Origin: Intoshia linei
Lineage: Eukaryota > Orthonectida > Rhopaluridae
NCBI GenBank assembly: GCA_001642005.1
Contig: LWCA01000158.1
Span: 1-46,707, forward strand
Length of the DNA: 46,707 nt
Reading direction: 5' to 3'
This document shows, piece by piece, positions 31,801 through 45,239 of the stretch. The notes beneath the pieces are model-generated. The model was not told the origin of the DNA, ran no database searches, and saw only the letters and a program-made list of their open reading frames with translations. The number at the start of each line of letters is the position of its first letter. Within the stretch, counting starts at the first letter, position 1. The translations under genes were made by a program, and so were the position numbers.

Positions 31801-34161
31801 GAACTCTAATTGACAGTGTTTTTTAAGATTTAGTGATTATTTTAAGATTATGAATAAAGTTGTCTATTTACAAGATGTTTATAAAATTTTTTGATCAGAT
31901 AGCAAATAGCAAATCAAACTAAAAAAGCTTAAATTATATAACTAAAAAATTTTACATAGGTGTACGGCCGTATACGGCCTTATTGCACTACTCTAAAGTT
32001 GAGGGTGTACCCTAAAATTATTATAGTGATATTTTCAATTCTTTTAGTTTTGTATTTATCGTGAAATTTGCATTAAATAATAATAACAATAATAATAACA
32101 AACAGCGAATCAAAGTTTTAGGTTTTTGATATATTGTTTTAAAAAACAAAAACCATTTACATTTCGTCGGTTTATTCAAATTTCCCTTTAGATTGTTGTA
32201 ATGATATTGTTTATTTTCAACATTTCAAAACTCTCTTTAGTGTGAAATTAATTTTATCTGGGTGCACGACAAAAAGTTGAAAATTATCTATTAGTGTTAT
32301 CAAAAAATGTGTATTTTTTTCTATCATAATAATTATTATTTACAATAAAAAATAAAATTATCAAAACCTATTTTGTCACTAGCAATGTAATAATATATAT
32401 TCAGTACCAATTTAATAAATACTTAAAAATACCTATTATGTATCAATAATTAACGGAATCAGCGCTTTGTATACATAAGGGTGTAAATTTTTTCACTTTT
32501 TTGCGAAAATACAAAAGTGCCACCCCATACGTGGAAGATGGGGTTAAATGATACACAATTATCAAAAAATTATATAGAAAGGAATTAAGAAAATTGTCAT
32601 ATATTACAGCGGTTCTTAACCTTTTTCAGGCCATGGCCCTTGTAGTTTTAATTTAAATTTTAAACAAAATGTTTTGGAAATGAGAATTTGATATTTAAAA
32701 ATTGCGCAGCAATGAAAAAATTCAGAAGGAATGAATTATATAGATTTTCATCCATATTTCTATATTGGAAATGTGTAGACGTTCAATTTTTTTTGATCAT
32801 TTTTTGATCATATCATTAAAATTCATAAAATTGTAGGAATTGGCTCTTTTACACGGGACACGCCGAAATGCCACTGTAATGTCAAAAATGAATATGGAAC
32901 TGATTGTTATAGGTCGACATTCTTTTCAAAACATTTTTTTGGAAAATAAAAATGGAGTATTTCAAGCTCATATAAAATTTTTATGGTAATTGTTTACTTT
33001 CATTAATAATTTCATTTATTTGAATATTTTTGCACTTTATTGCTTTTAGTAATTTAAAAATATTTGAAAATTGGCCAACTAAACGTCTTTATGAAAATGA
33101 AAAATATTGTTTACTGCATTATTACAAGTTTTTTATCAATACAATAATTATAATTTCTAAACAAAACCATTTCAAAATCTTTTGAACTACAAAATCAAAA
33201 GAAAACTAATACAGTATATGTAGTCCCAGAAATTTGAAAAATAAAAATGTCAAATTAATTTTAAATTATTTTTTTCCTTTTTAAAAATAAGATAAATTTT
33301 TACATGTTAATAAATAAATGTTTATTATTTCAACTACTAATTATAATTTACTTTAGAAGAGACAGCATAATTGTATCAGACCCGCTCAAATCTGAATGGA
33401 TATATTTTATAAAATGGGTAAAGTCACTCTAAATAAATTTACCTTTTTACAATATGGCTATTTGGACTACACTTTGTATTATAAAATATTGCAATTTTCA
33501 TTGGGCACATTACATTTATACCCTTTTTGAATTGTACAAATGACTACATTATATTAACTTTTAAGAAATTGATATCTTTTTAATAATAAATTAGGGATCA
33601 TGCCGTATATTAAAGAAACTAAACATATCAAAATTGAAAAAGGATAATCTGAATATTTACAAAGATATTTTTACCCCAGAAATTGTCCTATCAAATATAA
33701 AAGGACATATTTCGGTTTTTGAAAAAAAATAAAATTAAACCAACTTTTAGGACAATTACATTTTAGATGACACAACAAAAATTAAAAAAAGTGAAACATT
33801 ATACATTTGCATAAAAAATTTGAAATCTAAGGATTGCTTTGTATATAAAAATTTACTTTAAATTTAAACTTTAATAGGGTTTTGATATAGACAATAAAAA
33901 CGGAAATCAAGAAAACGTGTCATTGGTGATGCATGTATTATAATCTAATTATTAATCTAGGTCAGTAACGGAGCTGAATGCATAGTTTTATCCAAAAAAC
34001 TTTTTTACAAACATGCCAATCAATCCGTACTAAGTGAAACTCACAAACACTGCCAGTTACTGCCTACAAACAGTGAATTATTAGAACACTTACAATTGCT
34101 AGTGAAATGGAAAGAGTACAAAAAAAGTTTAATTAAAGATGTAACAAAAAACAAAAAATGA
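28831..34161 (+). CDS. CNBD2: Cyclic nucleotide-binding domain protein (CNBD2-like)
   Basis: Thirteen exons, 28831-28971, 29082-29155, 29197-29377, 29414-29502, 29539-29612, 30582-30655, 32837-32985, 33050-33127, 33357-33417, 33595-33714, 33751-33840, 33878-33925 and 33961-34161, join in phase to 459 residues. The middle holds a cNMP-binding fold: FAEYPIHIQQLLCKV, PAGRVIIRYGHIAENYYIILSG, VEISIIDKFG, and a phosphate-binding cassette FGELALLHGTRRNATV with the Glu and Arg expected for nucleotide contact. A second, partial cNMP-like half follows (FENWPTKRLYE, IVSDPLKSEWIYFIKWG, VSNGAECIVLSKKLFYKHAN). Together with an N-terminal region reading FNVSEFRATSHIS, this layout fits CNBD2-type proteins (often testis or cilium associated in animals) better than PKA subunits or channels; there is no membrane channel domain. 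Introns are 35-41 nt except where repeats were inserted (30656-32836). Confidence 0.88.
29870..30260. repeat. Family B repeat copy in CNBD intron
   Basis: It begins with gtgtgtgttaac near 29905, has aattctagg and gggaatttggggttttt as in the other family B copies, and ends with gacagagtgacccagacac near 30193-30215. It is non-coding. Confidence 0.6.
30699..31808. mobile_element. hAT-like element with a second element nested in its right end
   Basis: The left end tagagttctgcaacaagatc pairs with a right end that, after removing the nested insertion, reads inverted as tagagttctacattggatcc. Ends of the tagagttctgca type occur in hAT elements. I could not find an outer target duplication, so its boundaries are less certain. 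It has no coding capacity and lies in the 2.2-kb CNBD intron. Confidence 0.5.
31319..31796. mobile_element. Nested hAT-type MITE, 478 bp
   Basis: Ends cagggttgctaac and, inverted, cagagttaccaac are flanked by tgtagaac (31311-31318) and tgcagaac (31797-31804), a 7-of-8 target duplication. The target site is the terminal repeat of the surrounding element. No coding capacity; the minus-strand open frame inside it is spurious. Confidence 0.7.
32390..32815 (-). repeat. Inverted family A copy with hAT-like end
   Basis: About 32397-32475 (aattaacggaatcagc) is the reverse complement of sequence near 16340-16400, and 32640-32800 is the reverse complement of the family A core (gtgtagacgttcaa). Between them, at about 32609, cagcggttcttaacctttt looks like a hAT terminus. 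This ties at least one family A version to a hAT-type end. Confidence 0.55.
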
Positions 34162-34556
34162 TAAATGTCGAAATTTAATACATTGTTTCTATTGATTCAA
34201 TTTAATTTTGTATAATTCATAATTGTCATTCAATCATAAACTCTGTGTTAGTCGGACAAATTATGACTAGACAAAATAAGGATTAAAATATATCCATAAC
34301 AATTAAAAGGATAACAATTATTTTCACGTTGTCAAGTTGTGCATTACGCATAAAGCGCGATTAATACGATTTTATTTTAATCTTCCGTTCTGTAAAAGAA
34401 TATATTGTCTTTAACGATAAAAGATCAATAAACGATAATTAACCCGGAACAATTTTATACTTACATTTAGTAAGTAACATGATTACTTTATTGTTTGTTT
34501 TTATTGTTTTCAATAAAACATTTTCAATATATTTTAATTTAGATTAATTAAAAAGC
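34162..34556. other. Short intergenic region upstream of innexin B
   Basis: 395 bp of AT-rich sequence between the CNBD stop and the innexin B start. It must contain the 3' end of the former and the promoter of the latter. No specific element was recognised. Confidence 0.5.
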
Positions 34557-35952
34557 ATGCAAACTCTTATGAGAATAGCTACTAGGTCTCCTAGTATAAA
34601 ACCAAAAAGGTTACTAAATTAAAGCATTATATTTACTTTTAATTAGATTCGACGATGTAATTGATCGATTAAATCACTATTATACGCTAATTATACTGAT
34701 TGCTTTTGCATTTACTGTAACGATGCATTCGTATGTCGGGAAGCCAATTGTTTGTTGGGCACCAAAGCATTTCACTGGAAGCCATATAAAATATTCAAAC
34801 AGTTTTTGTTGGGTTCGAAACACTTATTTCCTTAATTTTCTTGACGCTGTACCGAAGCGAGGTGAGCCAAGAGATTACATTCTATATTACCAATGGATGC
34901 CTTTTGTATTTATGGCTCAAGCTTTATTGTTTCATTTACCAAACCTTTTTTGGAGAAATTTGAATTCAAAGGCAGGAGTTGATTGTGATGATATTTTGCA
35001 AAATACTTATACGTTTGTAAAACAACGAGACTATGAGAAATCTGAAAAATATAGGAACCTTATTATTACCCAAACTGACAGATTTTTAACCAAATCTAAA
35101 AAAATTGACGTTAATAAAGGATTTGTGGAACGATTTAGACAATTTGTATTGTCTCCGATAAACCCTTTTAGCAGCAAATCTTATGGTCATTATCTTTTTA
35201 CAATTTATATGATGACAAAGTGCTTGTACATTATTAATATAGTTGCTCAATTATTTGTCCTTAATCAACTATTTTCCAATAAATACAATTTATTTGGGTT
35301 AGACATGTTTAATGCCATGATTAGTAATGATGAATCTGGAGTTTTCAATAATAGTACCTTTCCTCGTGTCACCATGTGTGATCTCAAAATTCGGAGACTG
35401 GGCAATGTTCAGGATTATACGTTGCAGTGTGTTTTACCAGTTAATTTGTACACTGAAAAAATGTACGCTTTTTTGTATTTCTGGTTTTTAATGGTTTCTG
35501 TTATTAACATTATTAATTTATTTGTGTGGTTGGCTGTTGGATTTTCCAAGAACGACAAGAGAAATTATATTAAAAACCATTTGCATGATGGATCCATCAA
35601 GAATAATACCTTTCTAGATCAGTTCATTTTTGATTATCTTAGATTGGATGGAATATTATTATTGAAACTGATTGGTCACAACACCTCTAGCTTGGTATTT
35701 TTTTAATTCACGTTTCTTGAATATCCATAATCGTTATAGGGATTTAGTATTTAACTAGCACATTATTTTTTTATTCATAATTTTTAGACTGTAAACATTC
35801 TTATAATCGGGTTGTGGAAAAAATTTTTAACTTATAAAATTGGTCCAAAAAGAAAAGATAGCGACCTTAATGAAAAAACAAATGTGGCGCCGTTACCACC
35901 ATCCGATGAAAAACAAACATTGATTAATAATGATAATAAACTAGCTGTATAG
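34557..35952 (+). CDS. Innexin B (gap-junction channel protein), paralogue of innexin A
   Basis: Exons 34557-34609, 34647-35694 and 35788-35952 join in phase to 421 residues. Exon 1 (53 nt) and exon 2 (1,048 nt) have exactly the same lengths and phases as in innexin A. The protein opens MQTLMRIATRSP and shows YVGKPIVCWAPKHFTGSH with two loop-1 cysteines, YYQWMPF in membrane segment 2, the loop-2 cysteines in TMCDLKIRRLGN and TLQCVLPVNLY, and LLLKLIGHN before the last exon (TVNILIIGLWKKF). The cytoplasmic tail after this is diverged from innexin A and ends NDNKLAV. The introns are 37 and 93 nt, so this copy has escaped the repeat insertion seen in innexin A. Stopping at the stop codon inside the last intron would falsely truncate the protein. 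The two may co-assemble into mixed channels, but that is inference. Confidence 0.95.
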
Positions 35953-36640
35953 GATTAAATTAATTTTTACATAATTGTTTAAAAGTCATCTTTTAACGTT
36001 TTTGAATGAACAATAATTAAAATGTTGTTGGAAGAGCAGTTAACTTAATTCTAGAAAAAATCAATTGAAACTACTGGTTCGAGGTCAAAAATTTTTTGAA
36101 ACTCTTGTTCTCGTTTCGACCATAATGCACGGTAAAATATCACTAATATCTATAACACTGCTAATTTATCATGAGTATGATCATTGATCATACTTGAAAA
36201 ATCATTATTTTATTATAGTTTTCAAAATCTCCTAAAAGTAATATATTGTTTGGTTCCGAGAACTTTAAATTAATATTAAACAGAAAAATGTATGCAGTTA
36301 CAATTTAGCTAAACATCATTTGTGTCTGTTACGGTTTATTTAAGAAAGTAATTAGGTAGTTAATAATACTAAGTTGGAATAGTTTTTCTATGGAGGTTTT
36401 ATCGCAAATTTCTTTTTCAAAAATTATAGATATTACCATACATTTCAATTTCAAAAACAATATCTTCAAGGCCAAAACAGTAAATTATTCATTATTTTAA
36501 AAGATGGAATAAACTAATAATCATAACATTTTAAAAAGATCACATTTACAATATACCTACAGTAGGATGTGAATTTTAATAGTTTTTTTTTGGTAATTTT
36601 ATGGTGCAGGAACGGATAAAGTCGCGTATAATCTTTTTAT
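35953..36640. other. Intergenic stretch with a reversed family B copy
   Basis: No gene is visible. About 36320-36500 reads as the reverse complement of family B (tgtctgttacggtttattta, then caaggccaaaacag). Confidence 0.5.
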
Positions 36641-36649
36641 GAGTACACT

Positions 36650-37640
36650 GAAAAAAATGGTTTTGGAAATTTTTTGCAGAGACGCTTGTCATTTTAAGCA
36701 TTTCATACAAAAACTAAAATATATCTTTATTTACTGGAATGGTATATTGTAGCTATGTTTTGAATGGTCTTGTATTGATCGTCATGTTTGGTTGTTCATT
36801 TTGCATCTTTAAATTCAATTCTACTTCATTTATTTTTATTTTTAGTAATAATTTTTATAAAATTATTAGAATTTTAAAATATCGATAAAATAAAAAGTAA
36901 ACGAGGTAGAATTGAATTTAAAGATGTAAAGTGAGCAACCAGACATGACGATCAACACAAGACCACTCAAAACATAGCTAACACATTAGATCAGACATTC
37001 TCAACCCTTTTTCGCTGTGGACCCCAAAAAAATTAATAATAATGACAATTTTTAATGAATCATTACATTTGGGGTGAAACGAATGATGGTCAAAAGACAT
37101 GGAGTACTCTATTTTTGCGAGATGATAAACTATTAATATTAACCTTTATCCTGTCAATGTTCCCAAAATGGAACATGTTTTTTAGGTATTGTTTACAGGA
37201 TATTATTAATTGTTTACTACATATTTTATCAGATCAATAAAAAGTCTATATTATCTATCTTCCCTGTGAAAAATTAATATTTTATATCCCTTCGTTGATG
37301 TTTCATAGAATCATGAATATTATCTGATTTTTTGTCCCATTTTCAATTTGAAATTTAAAGCTTTTTTTATGACTAGAAACTTGGCTCTCTGAGCCTTTAT
37401 GTTACTGAAAATGTCTATAATATGTATATTATTTTCATGGACCTCCAAAAAAGTGCTGTGGACCCCGTTGAGAATGGCTGCATTAGATGGTAATATTCCA
37501 TTAAATAAACTTATATTTAATTTTTGTATGGGATCTTTAAAATCGCAAGCGTTTCCGCAAATTTTTATTTAATTTAATTTTTTTTGTATTGTCACTTTTG
37601 ATTAATTACTCAACTTTTCCGATCCAGCACTTCATTTTTA
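36650..37640. repeat. Foldback element, copy 2, interrupted by a hAT MITE
   Basis: Outer arms lie at about 36675-36760 (gcagagacgcttgtcatttt) and 37495-37640 (inverted: aatttgcggaaacgcttgcg). Inner arms lie at 36763-36838 and 36900-36972 (ttaaattcaattctact and its inverse). The same layout is seen around 8000-8430. The right outer arm has been pushed away by the insertion at 36992-37480. Confidence 0.7.
36992..37480. mobile_element. hAT MITE, 489 bp, perfect 8-bp target duplication
   Basis: Ends cagacattctcaaccc and, inverted, cagccattctcaacgggg are flanked by cattagat on both sides (36984-36991 and 37481-37488). The subterminal gctgtggacccc and its inverse also match. There is no transposase. 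The 61-codon open frame inside it is not a gene. Confidence 0.9.
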
Positions 37641-37767
37641 AAAATTTTTCAAAATAGATAACTGAACGTCCACCACGGCAGAGCTACCTACCTATTGATG
37701 AAGATAGTACAAAAGACACAAGTTAGTCTTATAATACATTGTATTTTAAAACAATTTAAAATAAAAT

Positions 37768-40700
37768 TTATTTTTTTTTTGACCTGATATAATATGCAAT
37801 AATAAATATTAAAAGAATAAAAGATACAGTTGAAATAATAATAAGCCAGATTAATAGAGTGTTTTTCACTAAACAAATATAAACGTAAATAAATGAAATT
37901 GATACTATTTGTATTTCTATTCTTGTACACACAATATTTTAAAGTGTCATTGGTGGCTATTTCCTTCATTAAAAGTTTAAATTTTTCAAATGGACAATAT
38001 GTTGAACACCCCTCAATTTTTTTAAATTCAACAACATTAGTATCAGTATTTTTGTATAAAACAGAAACAAATAGTTGATTCGATTCATCCTTCAAAAGTT
38101 CAAAAATCAAACTAGATGCATATGAAGGGGCTGTACCATCATAAATCTTTAAAGCGTTCATGATAATGGTTAGAGTTGTATCATGCTAAAATGAAAATAT
38201 TATCAAAATGCTAATAATTTACAATATACAATGTATATTATGCAGTCTAACCCAGTGATTCCCAGTTTGTGGGTATTTACCCACGAGTGGGTAGTTTGAT
38301 ATTTTTCATGGGTAATCGTGAAATTTCTTCTAAAAAATAGCCTATTTTTTAGATTTCATATTTTTTTATTTTTTTGCGTAGTATGCACAGTAACGTATTA
38401 TAAAATTTTTCCTAATGATATAATAATGTTCATTAATAATATGTAGTCATGTAATAAATGAATATATTTTACTTATATAAAATTGAATGTCTATTACAGT
38501 TTATTGAAAAAATTAACAGTCGTAGAATTTAATAATACCAATTTATAATACAGTTTTCGCATGTGATGTTTATTTCCCAAAATTCCGTCTTTCGGTATCA
38601 AAAACACAATTTGACTTGTTTTAAAAATAAAATCAACCCATATATTTTGGGACGCGTCGTAAAATCATTAACATTGGCGTAAATCTCAGCATCATCACAA
38701 TCTCAAAAAGTGCATTTTCACGATGAAAACTTGAGATTACCCTTTTTTTAAAAATGAAAATAGTTTTAAAATTTTATACTGTCATATGAACATATATGAA
38801 TGGCGATAATAATATATTTAAAAGTTTCGAAATGTCCAACTCAATGTTTGTTAAAATAAAATTGTCGTGTTCATATAGAACAGATTCGACTGTATTTTGA
38901 TTATAATCAAATTGTATTTATTGTACGTGAAAAAAATTATAAATGGTTTTTATCTTATCTTACCGACATGTCGCGACAGTACTAGAAACTTAAAAACACA
39001 AATTCTAAGTCAGTTTTTTTATGGTACAGCGAGAAGATAAATTTCAATCTCACAAATTTGCTTTGTAATTTGTTTAACCAGATTTTAACGAGTTTTGAAA
39101 TAAATTTTAAAAATGGTATCTAAAATAACATTTTTTTCAAAAATACTTAAATATTGTTATAGTTTGTATAAAATTTTTAATTATATTATTTACAATATTA
39201 TTAATAAATCATTAATATGATTAATTCTGATGAGACAAAAATCTCATCAAATGAAAAACTGATAAAATGACTACTAATCAGGGGTGTCAATTATGCGGCC
39301 CTCGGACAACTTGCGACTCAAATTATGAAATGTGCGGCCCGTGTTATAATATAAATTTTTATTTTTTTACACATATTTATTATTTTTCAGTTTTTTCATA
39401 TATTTTTTATGATATATTTATTAATTATTACAATTTTAACATTATTTTTACACTTATTCCATTTTTATTGTTTCTAATTACATTTTATGAATTAAAATTA
39501 TTATAAATTAATTAAATCCGTTAGCTTTAACATAATTTTTTTCACATTTAGCCCGCCAAGCAAATTTTAGTCAATATTTTACATTTAATTTTACTTTAAT
39601 TAAAGTTCAAAAACTTTTTTTGGATGAAATTAGATAACCCTCAAAAATACCTGCAATTTATTTTTTTAATAATTCAACCCCATTTATTGTAATTATGAAT
39701 TAATAAAATTTACAGCAGAATTATAGATAAATTTGATTTTATTCTCATTATTCACAAACTCTTCAAACTGATCAATAACTTCAAATATAGGATATCCTAA
39801 ATATAAATAAAAAAAATTTTTTTTGAAACCTCCTCCAAATTTAACCAATTCTTTATCTCCATATTTAATATTGAAACTAATTTCATGTAAGTATAAAAGA
39901 TAATCTGCATATGTTTTTGATTCTTTATACGGTTTCTTGGACCATTCAGGGGTATCAAAATTATTTTGTATCTAGATATTAAATTTAATTTAAACAAATT
40001 AATTATTTTTAATCTAAATTTAATGTACACATATACAATGTAGAGTCTACATTGTAGACGAATATGAATAAAAAATAAATTCAATTATAACGTAAATATA
40101 TTTAACCTTACAAAGCATGTTATCCCCAATTTTCCAAATTGTAGCCATTGTGAATGTTTTATTAAGTTTCTTGGACACATATTCAAACAAATCTTTATAT
40201 TCAATGTCATATTTTAGATAGATGCTTTTTTTAATTTCATTAAAATGATGCACCAATTTAGGACACGAAGATGTTAACAATAACTAGAATTGTAAAATGC
40301 GAAAATTAATTAAATGGATAAAATGAGGTCCTTACGTGGTCATTTGACATTATTTTTGTGTGAGTCGGAATTGGTTGCCATTTTATTTGACTATTCCACA
40401 TTTCATCAGCAGACGGAAAAAATAAACCAGCCTCCACACAATACGCTGTCATTAGTGTTCTGTCCACGTCTGTACTGCGGATGTACACCTATTTAATGTA
40501 TGTAACAGGAAAAGTGAAAATAAATAAAAATATACAATGTAGTTTGGGGAATTTACAAATTCCTAGGCGTCATTATTTACATTATGTACTGTTAATTAAT
40601 TATTAACATTATTATTCTATTAAAATGCAATAAATTTTGAATAATTATTATAATCGGGTCATATTTCATATTAAAATTTCACTCAGCTTAAAATCGAATT

Positions 40701-41430
40701 ATACTCCAATTCTACTGTACCAATGTACCTAGCAATTTGTAATTCCATGGAATTTGAAAATTCCCGGTGACCATGTCATCACCATACAATGTAATAGTAT
40801 AATTTACCTCATCATGCATATATTTTTCAGAAATCAACGCATTTTTTAGCACATACCTTGTATGGTAAAATACACCCAGTTGATAGGCGGCGATTTTACC
40901 CGACTAAAGTTATTTGTTTCAGCAAATATTTATTAAAGTTAATTCTTATCCATATGATATTTTAGATTAACAATTCAAAATAAACCTTGAGTAATTGTCC
41001 AGGCCCTTCTGGCCATAATGCTGCATCACCATCCATAAAATATATGGCGGATCGATTTCCATGACGCGAAAACTACAAAAAAGTTTTATAAAGTGTTGAT
41101 TTAGAAGATTTTGAAACCATTTCTTGACCTTTACATGTCCTTGAAAAGTCTATTATCACTGATAACGGAAAAATAACATTGCTACCATTTGCAACATGTC
41201 ATAACTTGTAAAAAATATTAGAGAAAACTCTTTAAATTTTATTTTAACTTGGTTGAGTTTGACGTTTAAAAGATAAATCAAAATAATCAAGTAATAGTTT
41301 ATTGTAATTGTATAAAGATTATATTATTAAAATTTACCGCTACAGCATTTATTATCTGATATTTTTCCGATGAGATAATCGCTAGACTGGTGTTTATGAT
41401 GGTGTGTATGATCAAAAAAGTTAAAAACAT
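37768..41430 (-). CDS. ACP2: Lysosomal/prostatic-type histidine acid phosphatase with C-terminal membrane anchor
   Basis: Eight minus-strand exons, 41430-41338, 41072-40986, 40903-40808, 40488-40336, 40283-40107, 39971-39714, 38185-37933 and 37868-37768, join in phase to 405 residues (human ACP2 has 423). A signal peptide (MFLTFLIIHTIINTSLA) is followed by the catalytic RHGNR at residues 34-38, VYIRSTDVDRTLMTA, IKWQPIPTHT, and the second catalytic motif HDTT at 289-292. KIYDGTAPSYASSLIFEL and a CSTYCPFEKF cysteine pair come next. The last exon encodes one hydrophobic helix (LLIWLIIISTVSFILL) and the short tail YYIRSKKK, giving a type I membrane protein as in ACP2. The family hydrolyses phosphomonoesters at acid pH in lysosomes through a phosphohistidine. 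The first six introns fall between codons; only the last splits one. The 1,528-nt intron holds transposon debris. Confidence 0.93.
38240..38780. repeat. hAT-like end and reversed family B copy in acid phosphatase intron
   Basis: A hAT-type start, cagtgattcccagtttgtgg, occurs at about 38250. About 38490-38760 matches family B in reverse (gtgcattttcacgatgaaaa, then ttgagattacccttttttt). The partner end of the hAT-like sequence was not found. Confidence 0.5.
39278..39560. repeat. hAT-like terminal sequence (caggggtgtcaa) in acid phosphatase intron
   Basis: Caggggtgtcaattatgcgg followed by ccctcggacaacttgcgact is the kind of terminus found on hAT MITEs with repeated gcggccc motifs. A possible partner (tagcccgccaagc) lies at about 39550, but no target duplication could be confirmed. 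The 79-codon open frame over this segment is an artefact. Confidence 0.45.
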
Positions 41431-42788
41431 TAAAATTAAATGTATCTATGCTATTTATACCAATATATCAAAGTTAAAATAAACATTTTTGCACAACTAC
41501 TAAACCAATTTTTTATATTTGCATTATATAAGAACGAGTATTTTTATAATGTTAAAATAGGTTGTTGTAACTAACGTAGCCTGTAATTATTTACGTTTGT
41601 GTTAATACAAATATACATTAGAACTTGTGGTTACACCTATAAACAATGTTAAAAAAGCCTGCATTTCAAAAATATACTTAGATGCAGAATGTAGCGTGAA
41701 TCTTATATTACAGGTTATATAGGTAATAACATTATTGCCAATAAAATAGTAATATATATGATGTTATTATTTTATCATTATTTAAACTTTACTAAATGTT
41801 CAAAACAATTCAAGTTTAATTGAAAATTTTGATAGTTTTCATGAAATATAAATGTATTGATACTATACACGATGTTTTAATGGAGTATATCAAGTTGAGT
41901 TATGTCAAATTGGAAATTCTTGATTAGATTATACTATTAATAGATTTTGTTATTTTAAAAATAACCTTGATGAATTCACATTTATTGATAGAATTTTAAT
42001 AAAATGAACAAATTTGGACAAAGTAAGGATATAGTGATTTTTTTGATCGTGAAAGCGTCACTTATTCAGATTGAAATTTTTTGTGTGTGTTAACAGGATA
42101 TAACTGTACCTACCTGTAAATTTTTTGAAATTCTAGGGCTGTTTTCATAAAAAAAGAAGGGTAATTCTGTAATTTTTTTTTAAATTCTAGAGCTGTTTTC
42201 ATTTAAAAAAAATGGTATCTGGGATTTTGATCGTGAAAATAATATTTTTTGAATTGTGTTGATATGTTTATGGATTATGTTTACGATTTTAAAAATAAAA
42301 AAGAATTTATGTTTTATAAAATAAATAAAATTTTGAGAAATGTAGTCCTTCAGGATCTAAAACCCAAATTACACGTTTTTAAAAAAAATGGTCCAATCAT
42401 TTTGAAAAACATAAATTCAGGGACGTTATCGTATTGTATTTTGAATTGCATTTTTTTAAGGTTGTATCTATAAGTGTATCATTTTTACTTTATTTTTAAG
42501 ATTACACACTTAGTATCAATTAAATCAATTAAGTCCTATCTCGGCAGAGCTAGTCGCTGTATGTACATGCCAGTCGAGCAAGCATTATACAACATATAGT
42601 TGTAATTTACAACTTGTAGGCATAATTTGAACCAATTGTCATGTGTCTGCAGTCCAGCCTCTGGACTCATGACGCAAATCTCAAATATAGAATAATCTGT
42701 ATGGATTATATTTGCAATTCCTTGACAAACATTGTTTAGTAACTAAAAAATTTAACGGTTAAATTCTTAACTACAATATTATTTTACA
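41431..42788. other. Divergent promoter region between acid phosphatase and the EF-hand gene
   Basis: About 1.36 kb separate the two start codons. About 42030-42400 is a family B copy (gtgtgtgttaacagg, and aattctagggctgttttc given twice about 65 bp apart). A motif near 42541 (cggcagagctagtcgctg) matches those near 497 and 37674. The 74-codon open frame at 42249-42473 lies inside repeat sequence and is not called. Confidence 0.5.
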
Positions 42789-43428
42789 ATGATTTTAACA
42801 AGAAAAAATGTAGAAGGTATCTTTAATTTACCATAACCGCAAAAATATGAAACGAAACAAATTTTAGACCTCCGAGATGCATTCATATTTATGGATTACA
42901 ATAAAGACGGTAAAATCAACAATATCGACGTGGCCATGTTAATACGAAGTATTGGACTTTGTTGTTCAAATAGTGAAATACATAATATTGTTCAGCACAT
43001 TTCAAAAAATTGTAAAAAATATATTATAAAATAAAAAATGTAAATTTCATTAGTTAATGGTGAAATTGATTTGGAAAATTTGACTTTGCTTATAACTGAA
43101 AAAATGGTTCAAACGCCAAAATTAAATGTCGATTCCCTACAAAAAATTTTTCAAAATTTGGAAAATTCACTAAAACCCTTTGCAAATCAATCAAAGCTTC
43201 GTCATTTATTGAAATCGGTATTACATAAAAATATACAAAAAAAACAACATTATACTTGTATCTAGATTGGATTAAGGCTAACTGATAAGGAAATTGATAC
43301 ACTATTTAAAAAGACTAATTGTTTATCTAAAGATGGAGAAAAAATTAATTATATTGGTATGCATTTATAATTGTGAATTAAATTTGAATAAATTTAATTT
43401 AGATTTGATAGAAAAGGTTAAAATGTAA
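42789..43428 (+). CDS. Calmodulin-sized EF-hand protein (150 aa)
   Basis: Five exons, 42789-42816, 42868-43011, 43054-43217, 43266-43356 and 43403-43428, join in phase to 150 residues. A canonical EF-hand loop is present after LRDAFIFMD: DYNKDGKINNID, with Asp/Asn at loop positions 1, 3 and 5, Gly at 6, Ile at 8 and Asp at 12. The second (NFNGEIDLENL) and later (NCLSKDGEKINY) loops are degenerate, so probably only the first binds calcium. The IGLCCSNSEIHNIVQHI and IGLRLTDKEIDTLF helices resemble calmodulin, centrin or the EFCAB group. I cannot assign an orthologue. Introns are 42-51 nt. The stop is 48 bp from the stop of glutamate dehydrogenase on the other strand, and AATAAA signals lie at 43430 and 43450. 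Confidence 0.85.
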
Positions 43429-43476
43429 AAATAAACCAATGTATAACCAAATAAATGTAATAAGTTAACTGTAGAT

Positions 43477-45239
<1,763 letters not shown>

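Noticed and set aside
31962-31992. Near-palindrome tacggccgtatacggcc as a possible regulatory site
   Set aside because: A single short palindrome in a repeat-rich intron has no supporting context.
39267-39506. Cysteine-rich 79-codon open frame
   Set aside because: Its cysteines come from the hAT-like terminal sequence caggggtgtcaa...gcggccc, not from a protein domain.
42249-42473. 74-codon plus-strand open frame upstream of the EF-hand gene
   Set aside because: It falls in a family B repeat copy and shows no protein motif.
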